From an uncultured Christensenellaceae bacterium (GTDB taxonomy: Bacteria; Bacillota; Clostridia; Christensenellales; Aristaeellaceae): a stretch of DNA of 15,888 bases. The stretch covers positions 1 through 15,888 of the forward strand of contig CAJOPV010000071.1 in NCBI GenBank assembly GCA_905236495.1, read 5' to 3'. The notes beneath the pieces are model-generated. The model was not told where the DNA came from, did not search any database, and was given only the letters and a program-made list of their open reading frames with translations. Positions 6,222-14,032 of the stretch are shown piece after piece. A program made the position numbers and the translations under genes. Position 1 is the first letter of the stretch. Each line of letters begins with the position of its first letter.

Positions 6222-6773
6222 TTACCCCAGCCGGATGATCTCCGCCCCCATCAGGGCCGCTTCCTCCGGGTCGTGAACGGAAAGGACGGTGAGGGGGAAT
6301 ACGCCTCTGATCTTGTCCGCGATCCGGGCCCGCAGCGCTTCGTCCAGGCCCTTAAAAGGCTCGTCCAGCAGCAGCACGTCGCCGCCAAAGGCCATGGCCC
6401 GGGCCAGGGCAAGCCGCCGCTGCATACCCCCGCTGAGCTCCCGCGGATAAGCGTTCAGATCAGTGATTTCCATATTCGCAAGCCATTGCAGGGCCTGATC
6501 CCTGTCCGCTGCCAGCGCCGCATTTTCCAAGGCCGTTCGCCAGGGCAGCAGCCGATCCTCCTGAAACAGGAAGGAAATCCGCTTGTTTTCAAGCCCTTCG
6601 ACGGTGCCGCCCTGGGGCGCAGTCAGCCCGGAGATCAGCCTGAGCAGCGTGGTTTTCCCCGCCCCCGAAGGGGCCATCAGGGCGTAAGCGCCCCGATCCT
6701 GAAGCGTTACGTTCAGATCGGAAAACACCTGCTTCCCGGGATAGGCATAATTCACGTGAGAAAGGCGGATCAT
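6222..6773 (-). CDS. Short ABC transporter ATPase, SsuB/TauB (nitrate/sulfonate/taurine) type
   Basis: A 183-residue cytoplasmic ATPase. Walker A APSGAGKTT (34-42), Q-loop Gln71, signature LSGGMQ (113-118), Walker B LLLDEP (134-139) and switch His167 are all intact, so it should hydrolyse ATP. The sequence LLPWRTALENAAL after the Q-loop is typical of importers in the SsuB/TauB/ThiZ group. It is short: family members are usually about 240-260 residues, and this one stops soon after the switch histidine at IIRLG, so it has only the minimal nucleotide-binding domain. Its ATG overlaps the permease stop (ATGA), implying translational coupling. Substrate cannot be told. Confidence 0.92.
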   Translation of the reverse strand: MIRLSHVNYAYPGKQVFSDLNVTLQDRGAYALMAPSGAGKTTLLRLISGLTAPQGGTVEGLENKRISFLFQEDRLLPWRTALENAALAADRDQALQWLANMEITDLNAYPRELSGGMQRRLALARAMAFGGDVLLLDEPFKGLDEALRARIADKIRGVFPLTVLSVHDPEEAALMGAEIIRLG

Positions 6774-7507
6774 GCAGTTTCCCCCTTCCTGCGGATCAGG
6801 GCCTTCAGCACCGCCTCCAGCGCCATAGAAAGCAGGATCACCGTCAGCGTCCAGGCAAAAAGATCCGCCGTTTCCAGATACACCTTGGCGTCATACAGGT
6901 TTTTGCCCACCGATTGAAGCGGCAGGGCGATCACCTCCGCCGCGATGCCTGATTTCCAGGCAAAGCCCAGCCCCGTCACGCAGGCGGCGGTAAAGGCGGG
7001 CCTCACCGAAGGGGCGTACAAATGCCAAAGGCGCTGCACGGCGGTGAAGCGGTAAGCCCGGGTCATTTCCTCCAGGTCCCGATCCACGTTTTTCAGCGCT
7101 TCCTGCACCCCGGTCCATACGATGGGCAGCACCATCAAAAACGAAATGAACGCCGGCACCCTTCCCCGCCGGATCCACAACAGCACCAGGATGATGAAGG
7201 AGGTGACCGGCGTGGCCCGGATCACCGTGCGAAGGGGCGATAAAAACGCCTCCAGCCAGCCATATTTCCAGCATCCTGCCGCCAGGCACGTGCCCAGGAT
7301 CACCGCCGCCATATATCCCGCCGCCACCCTGAGCAGCGTCAGCCCCACGCTCTGCCAAAAGGCTGCCGTTCCCGCCAGGCGGATCAGGGCGGCTGCCGTA
7401 TCCCAGGGCCCGGGCAGCAAAAGCGGCAGCCCCACCAGCATAGCGAGGCCCTGCCACAGCCCGAGCCATACGAGGGCCACCAGCCCCCGGCGCACGTAAT
7501 TCTTCAT
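6770..7507 (-). CDS. ABC transporter permease, SsuC/TauC type
   Basis: A 245-residue inner-membrane permease with about six hydrophobic segments. The cytoplasmic coupling loop is visible as EMTRAYRFTAVQRLWHLYAP (about 147-166), the EAA-like motif of the nitrate/sulfonate/taurine/thiamine-precursor class, and length is normal. The ATG at 7507 has AGGAGAG overlapping the stop of the upstream phosphatase gene 9 nt away. No substrate-binding protein gene lies next to it, though importers of this class need one; it may be elsewhere. Sulfonate, taurine, nitrate and pyrimidine precursors are all possible and I see nothing that decides among them. Confidence 0.9.
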   Translation of the reverse strand: MKNYVRRGLVALVWLGLWQGLAMLVGLPLLLPGPWDTAAALIRLAGTAAFWQSVGLTLLRVAAGYMAAVILGTCLAAGCWKYGWLEAFLSPLRTVIRATPVTSFIILVLLWIRRGRVPAFISFLMVLPIVWTGVQEALKNVDRDLEEMTRAYRFTAVQRLWHLYAPSVRPAFTAACVTGLGFAWKSGIAAEVIALPLQSVGKNLYDAKVYLETADLFAWTLTVILLSMALEAVLKALIRRKGETA

Positions 7508-7516
7508 GCCCTCTCC

Positions 7517-8308
7517 TTACAGGTACGGGATCATATCCTGGAGGCTGCCAAAGGTCAGATCGGGCTTCACCTGGGATTCGTCCGCCATTTCCCGGGTGGT
7601 TTCGCCGCTTAATACCAGGATGCTGGTGATCCCAAAGCGCACGCCCGTCAGGATATCGGTATAGAGCCTGTCCCCCACCATGGCCATCTCTTCTTTTTTG
7701 AGCCCCGTCCGGCGAAGGGTCTCCTCCACGATGCCGGGATAGGGCTTGCCGATGATGACATCCGGCTCCCTCCCCGTGCTGGCCTTCACATAGGCGATGG
7801 TGGCCCCGATATCCGGGATGAACCCCGTTTCCGTGGGGCAGTTAAAATCCGGGTGCGTGGCGATATAGGGCAGCCCCCGGCGCACATGATCGCACAGGGC
7901 GGTCAATTTTTTGTAATCCAGCTCGGTATCAAAGGCGATGAGCACGTAATCCGGGTCATCCTGATCCACGGGTACCCCGGCGGACCGCATTTCCGCCGTC
8001 TCGATCCGATTGGCAAGCAAAAAGGCTTTCTTTCCCGGATACCGATCCAATACGTACCGGGCCGCAGCCTGCCCGCTGGTGAGCACCTGACGGAACTGCT
8101 CCGGCACTCCCATCCTTTTCAGCTTTTCCATGTAAAAAGCGGCGGATTTGGAGGAATTATTGGTTAAAAACAGGCATTGCCGCCCGGTCTCAGCCAGCTT
8201 ATCCAGAAAATCCAGCGATCCGTCGATCAGCCGATCCCCCAGGTAAAAGGTGCCGTCCATATCCAGCAGGAAGCAGCGGACGTCCCCCAGCCTTTCCCGA
8301 ATCTCCAT
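7517..8308 (-). CDS. HAD-superfamily phosphatase, class IIA (NagD-like)
   Basis: A 263-residue cytoplasmic phosphatase. The nucleophile motif DMDGT gives Asp16 and Asp18; motif II is LTNNSS (48-53); the motif III lysine is Lys188 in IIGKPYP; and the metal-binding GDRLYTDI (212-219) is the class IIA signature. The cap domain between motifs II and III is of C2 type, as in NagD, AraL and pyridoxal-phosphate phosphatase, so the substrate is probably a small phosphorylated sugar, nucleotide or cofactor. Its ATG overlaps the truB stop (TAATG), and GGAGG lies upstream. It stands between truB and an ABC permease, which could mean it dephosphorylates the transported compound, but this is only a guess. 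Confidence 0.93.
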   Translation of the reverse strand: MEIRERLGDVRCFLLDMDGTFYLGDRLIDGSLDFLDKLAETGRQCLFLTNNSSKSAAFYMEKLKRMGVPEQFRQVLTSGQAAARYVLDRYPGKKAFLLANRIETAEMRSAGVPVDQDDPDYVLIAFDTELDYKKLTALCDHVRRGLPYIATHPDFNCPTETGFIPDIGATIAYVKASTGREPDVIIGKPYPGIVEETLRRTGLKKEEMAMVGDRLYTDILTGVRFGITSILVLSGETTREMADESQVKPDLTFGSLQDMIPYL

Positions 8309-9195
8309 TAGCTTCTTCCTCCCGTCAGCCCCACGTCAAAGCGAATTATGAGCTCTTCCCGGTGGGCCACCCCCAGAAACGTATCTTCCGCATATACCCG
8401 GCAAGCTGCCGCTTCCTCAAGCTCCGGCAGCAATCGGGCGGGCAGCTTGCCCCCGTTCCGTCCTGTTTTCCAGTACGCTTCCGAAAGCCGCAGCTCCGGC
8501 AGCGCTTGCAGGGGATGATCCAGCGGCAGCAAAAGGCTTTCCAGCGCGCCCGCTTCCCCCGCCGCCAGCACCTCCTCCACCGTGATGCTTTCCTGAATAT
8601 CAAAGGCCCCGTGGCGGGTGCGCAGCAAAAAGCGCATGTGGGCCGGCGCGGATAGGGCCTGCCCGATATCGTGGCAAAGGGTGCGGATATAGGTGCCGCT
8701 GCCGCAGTCGATAAACAGCATATACCCATCCGTCCCCGTCCTTTCCCCCAGCTCCAGCGAACGGATCACCGTTTCCCGGGCTTTGGTTTCCACCGCTATT
8801 CCCTGCCGGGCCAGGGCATAGAGGGGCACCCCGTCCCGTTTCAGGGCGGAGTAAGCCGGCGGACATTGCAGGATAACGCCCCGGAAACGGTCCAATACCG
8901 CTTCGATCTCCCGCCTTTCGGGCACACGCCGCCCTGCTTCCGTGATCCTGCCCTGGGCATCCTGGGTATCCGTGGCCCCGGAAAAGGATATCTCCGCCAC
9001 GTAGGATTTGCTTTTATCCGGGAGGAAGTCAAGCAGTCTGGTGGCCCTGCCCACCATGATGGGCAGCACCCCGGCGGCTTCCGGGTCCAGCGTCCCCGCG
9101 TGGCCCACCCGCTCCCGCGTCAGGCGCTTCACCAGCGCGGCACAGCTCCCGCTGGACATGCCCGGGGGCTTGAGCAAATTCAAAAAGCCGTTCAT
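8308..9195 (-). CDS. truB: tRNA pseudouridine(55) synthase
   Basis: A 295-residue enzyme that converts uridine 55 in the T-loop of tRNAs to pseudouridine. The catalytic Asp37 is in GHAGTLDPEA (31-40). Other family marks are KPPGMSS (9-15), KSYVAEISFSGATDTQDAQG (62-81), PPAYSALKRDG near 112-122, and CGSGTYIRTLCHDIG (about 164-178). Length is usual for Gram-positive TruB including the C-terminal PUA-like part. Its ATG overlaps the nrnA stop (ATGA). The gene that usually follows in Bacillota, ribF, is absent here and replaced by a HAD phosphatase gene. Confidence 0.97.
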   Translation of the reverse strand: MNGFLNLLKPPGMSSGSCAALVKRLTRERVGHAGTLDPEAAGVLPIMVGRATRLLDFLPDKSKSYVAEISFSGATDTQDAQGRITEAGRRVPERREIEAVLDRFRGVILQCPPAYSALKRDGVPLYALARQGIAVETKARETVIRSLELGERTGTDGYMLFIDCGSGTYIRTLCHDIGQALSAPAHMRFLLRTRHGAFDIQESITVEEVLAAGEAGALESLLLPLDHPLQALPELRLSEAYWKTGRNGGKLPARLLPELEEAAACRVYAEDTFLGVAHREELIIRFDVGLTGGRS

Positions 9196-10168
9196 ATATC
9201 CTTACTCAGCGCGGCGGTCATCGCCGCGTCCAGCTTTTCTTCCAGTTCCCGCAAAGAGCCTTTGTAGGTCAGGCCGGAGGCCTGCACATGCCCGCCGCCC
9301 CCGAATCGGCTGGCGATCTTCTGCACGTTCCAGGGGGCGATCGCCCGCAGGCTGGCCTTGCATTCCCCTGGCCTTTCCTCCGCCAGGTAAGCCATCTCCA
9401 CCCCCGGTAGATCCAGCGCGTAATTGACGATGCCCGTATTATGCTCCGGCAGCGCCCCCGCCGCCCGGTAATCGTCCCGTGTCAGCCGCATGCAGGCGCA
9501 TTTGCCCCCGGCGATCAGCGCAGGCTGTCAAGCGCCTTCCCCAAAAGCCTTGCTGCGGGGATTTCCCGTACCTGATGCACGGGCCGGGCCACGGCGGGCA
9601 GATCCAGCCCCGCTTCCATCAGCTCCGCCATGATTGCAAAGGCCTCGGCGGTGGTATTCAGGAAGCGGAAATTGCCCGTATCCGTGCTGATGGCGCAGTA
9701 CAGGTTCATGGCGATCTCCCGGGTGACGGGCAGCCCCATTTTTTTCATCATCCGATGAACCAGGCACCCGGCGGCGGAGGCCTCCCCATCCACCCAGTTC
9801 ATTCGGGCATAGCCGGGATTGTCCCCGTGATGATCCAGCTGCGCCGTAACGGGGCAGCGAAGAAACGATTCCTCGCATTGTCCCAGCCTTTCCAGGCTGG
9901 CGGCGTCCAGAGCCATGCCCATGTCAAAGCGCCGATCGGTCAACGCTTCGGCGTTCACAACTCGATCCGCCCCCGGCAGAAAGCGAAACATATGGGGCAC
10001 GGGATCGGCGCAGGCCATGACGACGCGCTTGCCCAGGCCCTCCAGGGCCAGCCCCATGGCGATCAGGGAGCCGATGGCGTCCCCATCCGGGGAGGCGTGG
10101 GTACATAACAAGATGCTGTTCGCGTTTTGCAGCGCGGACAGCATGTTCTCGGCGTCATTCAGCGCCAT
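9192..10168 (-). pseudogene. nrnA: DHH/DHHA1 oligoribonuclease (pAp phosphatase) interrupted by a one-base frameshift
   Basis: NrnA degrades 2-5-nt RNA and 3'-phosphoadenosine 5'-phosphate. The DHH domain runs from the ATG at 10168 (AAGGAGG upstream) with THASPDGDAIG (23-33), Asp88, LDHH (111-114) and DTGN (163-166), then meets TGA at 9515-9517 after residue 217. The DHHA1 domain continues in the next frame to 9192, with GGGGHVQASG near its end. Joining the frames by adding one base between about 9517 and 9527 gives DSLRLIAGGKCAC and a 325-residue protein, the normal family length. The frame segment is 977 nt, one short of a multiple of three. No slippery heptamer is visible, so a real mutation or a sequencing/assembly error is likelier than programmed recoding. 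The ends overlap rbfA by 14 nt and truB by ATGA, which says the gene was recently intact. Confidence 0.88.
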
Positions 10169-10520
10169 CGTTCGTATCCTCCTTGGGAGCCACTTCCTTG
10201 AGCACCTGGGCGATGTGCACGCCGTAGGCGATGTTGCGGTCCCTTTCAAACAGCAATTCCGGGGTATAGCGCAAATCCACCCGCGCCCCCAGCTCCCGGC
10301 GGATGAACCCGGCGGCCTTTTTCAGCGCCTTTACCATTTCATCCGCCTTCTCGTCCTCCAGTACGCTGACATACACCTTGGCGTATCGAAGGTCCCTCGT
10401 CACGTCCGCCCGCGTTACCGCGTAGGTGCCGCTGATCCTCGGGTCGTTCATTTCCCGGAGGATGGCGTCGATGGCGTGGCGCACCTCCTCGGAGATGCGG
10501 TCAATACGAAAGCTGCTCAC
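10155..10520 (-). CDS. rbfA: Ribosome-binding factor A (30S maturation)
   Basis: A 121-residue KH-fold protein that binds the immature 30S subunit and helps process the 5' end of 16S rRNA. The N-terminus RIDRISEEVRHAIDAIL, DPRISGTYAVTRADVTRDLRYAKVYVSVL and the end of the fold (FIRRELGARVDLRYTPELLFERD) are classical. The start is GTG at 10518-10520 with AGAAAGGAA upstream; there is no better ATG in frame. It follows infB after a 66-nt gap that holds a strong hairpin and overlaps nrnA by 14 nt. Confidence 0.96.
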   Translation of the reverse strand: MSSFRIDRISEEVRHAIDAILREMNDPRISGTYAVTRADVTRDLRYAKVYVSVLEDEKADEMVKALKKAAGFIRRELGARVDLRYTPELLFERDRNIAYGVHIAQVLKEVAPKEDTNDGAE

Positions 10521-10538
10521 GTTGATTCCTTTCTATAT

Positions 10539-10578
10539 GCGGGGGACCTTTCTTTCCCCTGAAAGAAAGGTCTCCCGC
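10539..10578. repeat. Long hairpin in the infB-rbfA gap
   Basis: An 18-bp inverted repeat: GCGGGGGACCTTTCTTTC (10539-10556) with GAAAGAAAGGTCTCCCGC (10561-10578), loop CCCT, with a single imperfect pair (10544/10573). The imperfection is G-U in plus-strand RNA but an A-C mismatch in the operon transcript. There is no T-run, so it is not a simple terminator. It may be a dispersed intergenic palindrome or an mRNA processing or stability element. Confidence 0.8.
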
Positions 10579-10586
10579 GCTGCTCG

Positions 10587-13397
10587 TTATCGTTCGATTT
10601 CTTCCATCACGAAGCACTCGATGACGTCGTTTTCCTTCACGTCATTGAAGCTCTCCAGGCCGATGCCGCATTCGTAGCCCTGGGCCACCTCGCGCACGTC
10701 GTCCTTGAAGCGGCGGAGGGAGGAAAGCTTGCCCTCGAACACGATCACGTTATCCCGCAGCAGCCGCACGGAAGCGTTGCGCTGCACCTTGCCGTCGGTG
10801 ACGTAGCAGCCGGCGATGGTGCCCGCGCCGGTAATCTTGAAGGTATTGCGCACCTGGGCGTGGCCCAGCAGGTTTTCCTTGAACTCCGGCGCCAGCAGGC
10901 CCTTCATGGCCTTCTCGATATCCTCGATAGCCTGATAGATGATGCGGTACAGCCGGATATCCACGCCTTCCTTTTCGGCGGCGTCCCGGGCGGTGGAATC
11001 GGGGCGGATATTGAAGCCGATGATGATGGCGTTGAAGGCGGAGGCCAGGTTCACGTCGTCCTGGGTCACGGCGCCTACGGCGCTGTGGAGCACCCTCACC
11101 TTCACTTCGTCGTTGGAGAGCTTCTCCAGGGCCTGCTTCACGGCCTCCACGCTGCCCTGCACGTCCGCCTTGATGATGATATTCAGATTCTGCACCTTGC
11201 CCTCGGCGATCCCGGCGAACAGGTTATCCAGGGATACCTTGGCGGTATTGGCCCGGGAAGCCTTCAATTTATCCCGGCGCTCCTGGGCCACCTGACGGCT
11301 CAGGTGATCGTCCGCCACGGCGAACATTTCATCGCCGGCGGAGGGCACTTCATTGAAGCCCGAAATTTCCACGGGCGTGGAGGGCCCGGCGCTCTGCACC
11401 CGCTCGCCCCGGTCGTTCACCATGGCGCGGACGCGCCCGGAGGCCATGCCCGCCACGATGTTGTCGCCCACCTTCAGGGTGCCGTTCTGGAGCAGCACCG
11501 TAGCCAGGGGGCCGCGGGCCTTATCCAGCTTGGCCTCGATGATGACGCCCTTCGCCATGCGGTCCGGGTTGGCCCGCAGCTCCATGGTATCCGCCTGCAG
11601 GAGGATCATTTCCAGCAGCTCATCCACGCCCTGGCCCGTTACCGCGCTGACGGGCACCATAATGGTTTCCCCGCCCCAGGCTTCCGGCACCAGGTCGTAC
11701 TTCGTCAGATCCTGCATGATGCGGTCGGGATTGGCCCCTTCTTTATCCATCTTGTTGATGGCGACTACGATGGGCACCCCGGCGGCCTTGGCATGATTGA
11801 TAGCCTCGATAGTCTGGGGCATCACACCGTCGTCGGCAGCCACCACCAGCACGGCGATATCCGTGGCCTGGGCGCCGCGCATACGCATGGCGGTAAAGGC
11901 CTCGTGGCCCGGAGTATCCAGGAAGGTGATCTGCCGCCCGTCCAGCTTCACGGTATAAGCGCCGATGTGCTGGGTGATGCCGCCCGCCTCGGTGGCGGTG
12001 ACATGAGCCTTGCGGATATAGTCCAGAAGGCTGGTCTTTCCGTGGTCCACGTGGCCCATGATGGTAATGACCGGGGGCCGGGGCTGCAGATCGGCTTCGG
12101 TATCTTCCTGAATGGTTTCGGAAAGCACGTCCTCCGCCGTTTTATCCAGCTTCATTTCCAGCTCCACCCCGAACTCGGAGCAGACCAGGGACGCGGTATC
12201 GTAATCCAGCTCGCTGTTGATATTGCTCATGATGCCCAGCATCAGAAGCTTTTTCAGGATTTCGCCGGCTGGCTTGCCGATGCGTTCGGTCAGGTCCTTC
12301 ACGGTGATGGTCTCGGCGGTCATAAAGGCCTTTTCGATTTTGATAGGGGCCATCATCTGCTGGGCGGAGGGCTGCTTCTTGCTGGCCCGAGCCCGCTTGC
12401 CGCCGCGAACGGTATCGTCGTCGTAGCCGCTGAAGGTTTCCTTCACCAGCTGCTTGCGGTTTTTCGCCACATGCTCCGGGTCATGCTGGCGGATATACTG
12501 CTTCTTGTTGGGGTCGTAATTGCTGACCCGCTCCTTCTCCACTACGGGGGTCAGTTCGGGCCCACGGGTGCGGCTGCCGCCCATGGGCCGATTGCCGCCC
12601 TGGGGCCGCTGTGCCCCGCCGGCTGCGGACCGGGCGCCCTGCGCGCCCTGGGCAGGCCGACCGTAGGGCTGCTGCCCGGCGGCAGCGGGCCGTCCGAACT
12701 GCTGATTGGGGTTGGCAGGCCGTCCGTAGGGGCCCTGGGGATTGGCGGGCCGCCCGTACTGCTGATTGGGGTTGGCAGGCCGCCCATAGGGGCCTTGGGG
12801 ATTGGCGGGCCGCCCGTAGGGGCCCTGCTGAGGCCGCTGAGCGCCTTGGGCAGGCGCGGCGGGGCGCGCCGGGGCCGGGGCGGCGGCGCGGGGCTGCTGT
12901 GACGCGGCGGGCTTTGCGGCCTGGGCCGGGCGTGAGACGGGTTTTTCCGCTTCTTTTTCCGCCGGTTTCTCCGCTTCCTTCTCTTCCGCCTTGGGCTGCT
13001 CTTCCTTCGGCTTTTCCTCCGCCGCGGGAGCAGGCTGCGCCGCAATCTTTTCCTCCGCCTTTACGGGTGCCTTTTCCTCCGCCTTGACGGGAGCTTTTTC
13101 TTCCGCCTTCGGGGCTTCCTTTTCAGGCGCGGCGGCAACGGGGGCCGCCGATTCCTCCGGCGCCTCCTCGTCAGGCATCGTCCAGGCTTTGGTATGCTGG
13201 GCCGCCAGCTGCTCCTGCTCTTCCCGGCGTCTGCGCTCCCGCTCTTCCTCTTCCTGGCGCTGGAATTCAGCGTCCTGCCGCCGCAGGGCGTTCAGTACGG
13301 TTTCCAGGCTCCTGCGGATTCGGGCCGCTTCCTCCAGCATATTCGCCGCCTGTTGATTGATTTCTTTGGTAGCTTCCGCCAGTTTCACTTTGGTCAT
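10587..13397 (-). CDS. infB: Translation initiation factor IF-2
   Basis: A 936-residue GTPase that brings initiator tRNA to the 30S subunit and promotes 50S joining. From the N-terminus: a charged helical part (1-70) unlike the usual first IF2N repeat; a long Ala/Pro/Glu/Lys-rich disordered stretch (about 78-190); a run of decapeptide repeats YGRPANPQGP/YGRPANPNQQ (about 193-250); an IF2N domain (about 358-415); then the G domain with G1 GHVDHGKT (448-455), followed by DTPGHEAF and NKMD, and domains II to IV to the C-terminus. The core is intact; the variable N-terminus is what makes the protein long. The ATG at 13397 has only a weak GGGGGTG upstream and starts 48 nt after ylxQ. Confidence 0.97.
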   Translation of the reverse strand: MTKVKLAEATKEINQQAANMLEEAARIRRSLETVLNALRRQDAEFQRQEEEERERRRREEQEQLAAQHTKAWTMPDEEAPEESAAPVAAAPEKEAPKAEEKAPVKAEEKAPVKAEEKIAAQPAPAAEEKPKEEQPKAEEKEAEKPAEKEAEKPVSRPAQAAKPAASQQPRAAAPAPARPAAPAQGAQRPQQGPYGRPANPQGPYGRPANPNQQYGRPANPQGPYGRPANPNQQFGRPAAAGQQPYGRPAQGAQGARSAAGGAQRPQGGNRPMGGSRTRGPELTPVVEKERVSNYDPNKKQYIRQHDPEHVAKNRKQLVKETFSGYDDDTVRGGKRARASKKQPSAQQMMAPIKIEKAFMTAETITVKDLTERIGKPAGEILKKLLMLGIMSNINSELDYDTASLVCSEFGVELEMKLDKTAEDVLSETIQEDTEADLQPRPPVITIMGHVDHGKTSLLDYIRKAHVTATEAGGITQHIGAYTVKLDGRQITFLDTPGHEAFTAMRMRGAQATDIAVLVVAADDGVMPQTIEAINHAKAAGVPIVVAINKMDKEGANPDRIMQDLTKYDLVPEAWGGETIMVPVSAVTGQGVDELLEMILLQADTMELRANPDRMAKGVIIEAKLDKARGPLATVLLQNGTLKVGDNIVAGMASGRVRAMVNDRGERVQSAGPSTPVEISGFNEVPSAGDEMFAVADDHLSRQVAQERRDKLKASRANTAKVSLDNLFAGIAEGKVQNLNIIIKADVQGSVEAVKQALEKLSNDEVKVRVLHSAVGAVTQDDVNLASAFNAIIIGFNIRPDSTARDAAEKEGVDIRLYRIIYQAIEDIEKAMKGLLAPEFKENLLGHAQVRNTFKITGAGTIAGCYVTDGKVQRNASVRLLRDNVIVFEGKLSSLRRFKDDVREVAQGYECGIGLESFNDVKENDVIECFVMEEIER
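12648..12827 (-). repeat. Coding decapeptide repeats in IF-2
   Basis: About six 30-nt units encode YGRPANP followed by QGP or NQQ alternately, the last two degenerate (FGRPAAAGQQ and YGRPAQGAQG). They are in frame within infB, in the disordered N-terminal part. Alternation of two unit types suggests duplication of 60-nt pairs. Confidence 0.85.
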
Positions 13398-13445
13398 TCG
13401 ATGCTTGCACCCCCGCCATTTGGCTTATCAATTGATGGATATGTT

Positions 13446-13742
13446 TTATGCAGAAAGCAATTCCGCGATCCTTTGGCACAGCGGCCCGCTTTTTACCGCC
13501 GCCGCCATGCGGTCATCTTTTCCGCAGGCCCGGGATATTTCTCCCGCTGGCAGCATATGCGCCGGAAGGCCCCGATATTGGCAGGCGTCCAGGATTTTTT
13601 TCTTCGTTCCCGGGGACGCCCCCTCGTCGATCAGCGCCAGCCCGGCCTGGCCCGCCCGGATCAAAAGCAGCGCGCTTTCCGTCCCCAGGGCGATCTGCCC
13701 GCTGCGAGCGCCCAGGCCCAGGAGGCCCGAAACGGCGCTCAT
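13446..13742 (-). CDS. ylxQ: L7Ae-family putative RNA-binding protein YlxQ
   Basis: A 98-residue protein in the position of ylxQ, between ylxR and infB. The L7Ae/L30e pattern is visible: LLGLGARSGQIALGTESALLLIRAGQAGLALI near the N-terminus and a C-terminal helix after the KKKILDACQ segment. Homologues bind kink-turn-like RNA; the exact role is unsettled. The ATG at 13742 overlaps the ylxR stop (ATGA) and has GGAGGGG upstream; an in-frame start at 13808 would run 69 nt into ylxR and is rejected. Confidence 0.9.
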   Translation of the reverse strand: MSAVSGLLGLGARSGQIALGTESALLLIRAGQAGLALIDEGASPGTKKKILDACQYRGLPAHMLPAGEISRACGKDDRMAAAVKSGPLCQRIAELLSA

Positions 13743-14017
13743 TCCTGCCCCTCCAGGCTTTCCAGCTCCCGAAGCAGGCTTTCCCGGGTTTCCTCTCCCA
13801 GGGCGCATTCAAAGGCCCGTTCCAGTTGCTTTTGCTTCAGGGCCCTTTTCATGCATTCGGCGCTGCGGCACAGGTAAGCCCCCCGCCCCGGCTTTCTGCC
13901 GGTGGGATCCAGGCTCACGGCCCCCTCCGGGGATTTTACCACCCGCAGCAGTTCCTTTTTGGGCTTCATTTCCCGGCAGCCCACGCACATCCGCATGGGC
14001 ACCTTCTTTTCCTTCAT
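13739..14017 (-). CDS. ylxR: YlxR (DUF448) nucleic-acid-binding protein
   Basis: A 92-residue protein with the family marks MRMCVGCREMKPKKELLRVV (9-28), GRKPGRGAYLCRSAECMKRAL (about 40-60) and lysine-rich surface helices. The family binds RNA, and in B. subtilis it has been described as a modulator of RNase P; that function is from the literature, not visible here. ATG at 14017 with AGGAG upstream; 15 nt after nusA and overlapping ylxQ. Confidence 0.94.
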   Translation of the reverse strand: MKEKKVPMRMCVGCREMKPKKELLRVVKSPEGAVSLDPTGRKPGRGAYLCRSAECMKRALKQKQLERAFECALGEETRESLLRELESLEGQE

Positions 14018-14032
14018 GGGCGCTCCTTTTTG

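Noticed and set aside
9192..9491. Separate small DHHA1 protein gene starting at 9491
   Set aside because: No convincing RBS before the ATG, and it joins seamlessly to the upstream DHH domain after a one-base correction.
9515..9530. Programmed frameshift or selenocysteine at the nrnA TGA
   Set aside because: No slippery heptamer, and downstream homology is in another frame, which selenocysteine insertion cannot explain.
12648..12827. Possible CRISPR array (regular 30-nt repeats)
   Set aside because: Units are contiguous without spacers and in frame with infB, encoding decapeptides.
10860..12902. Long plus-strand open frame opposite infB
   Set aside because: Antisense to conserved GTPase coding sequence, His/Gly-rich, no RBS or domain; a shadow of codon bias.
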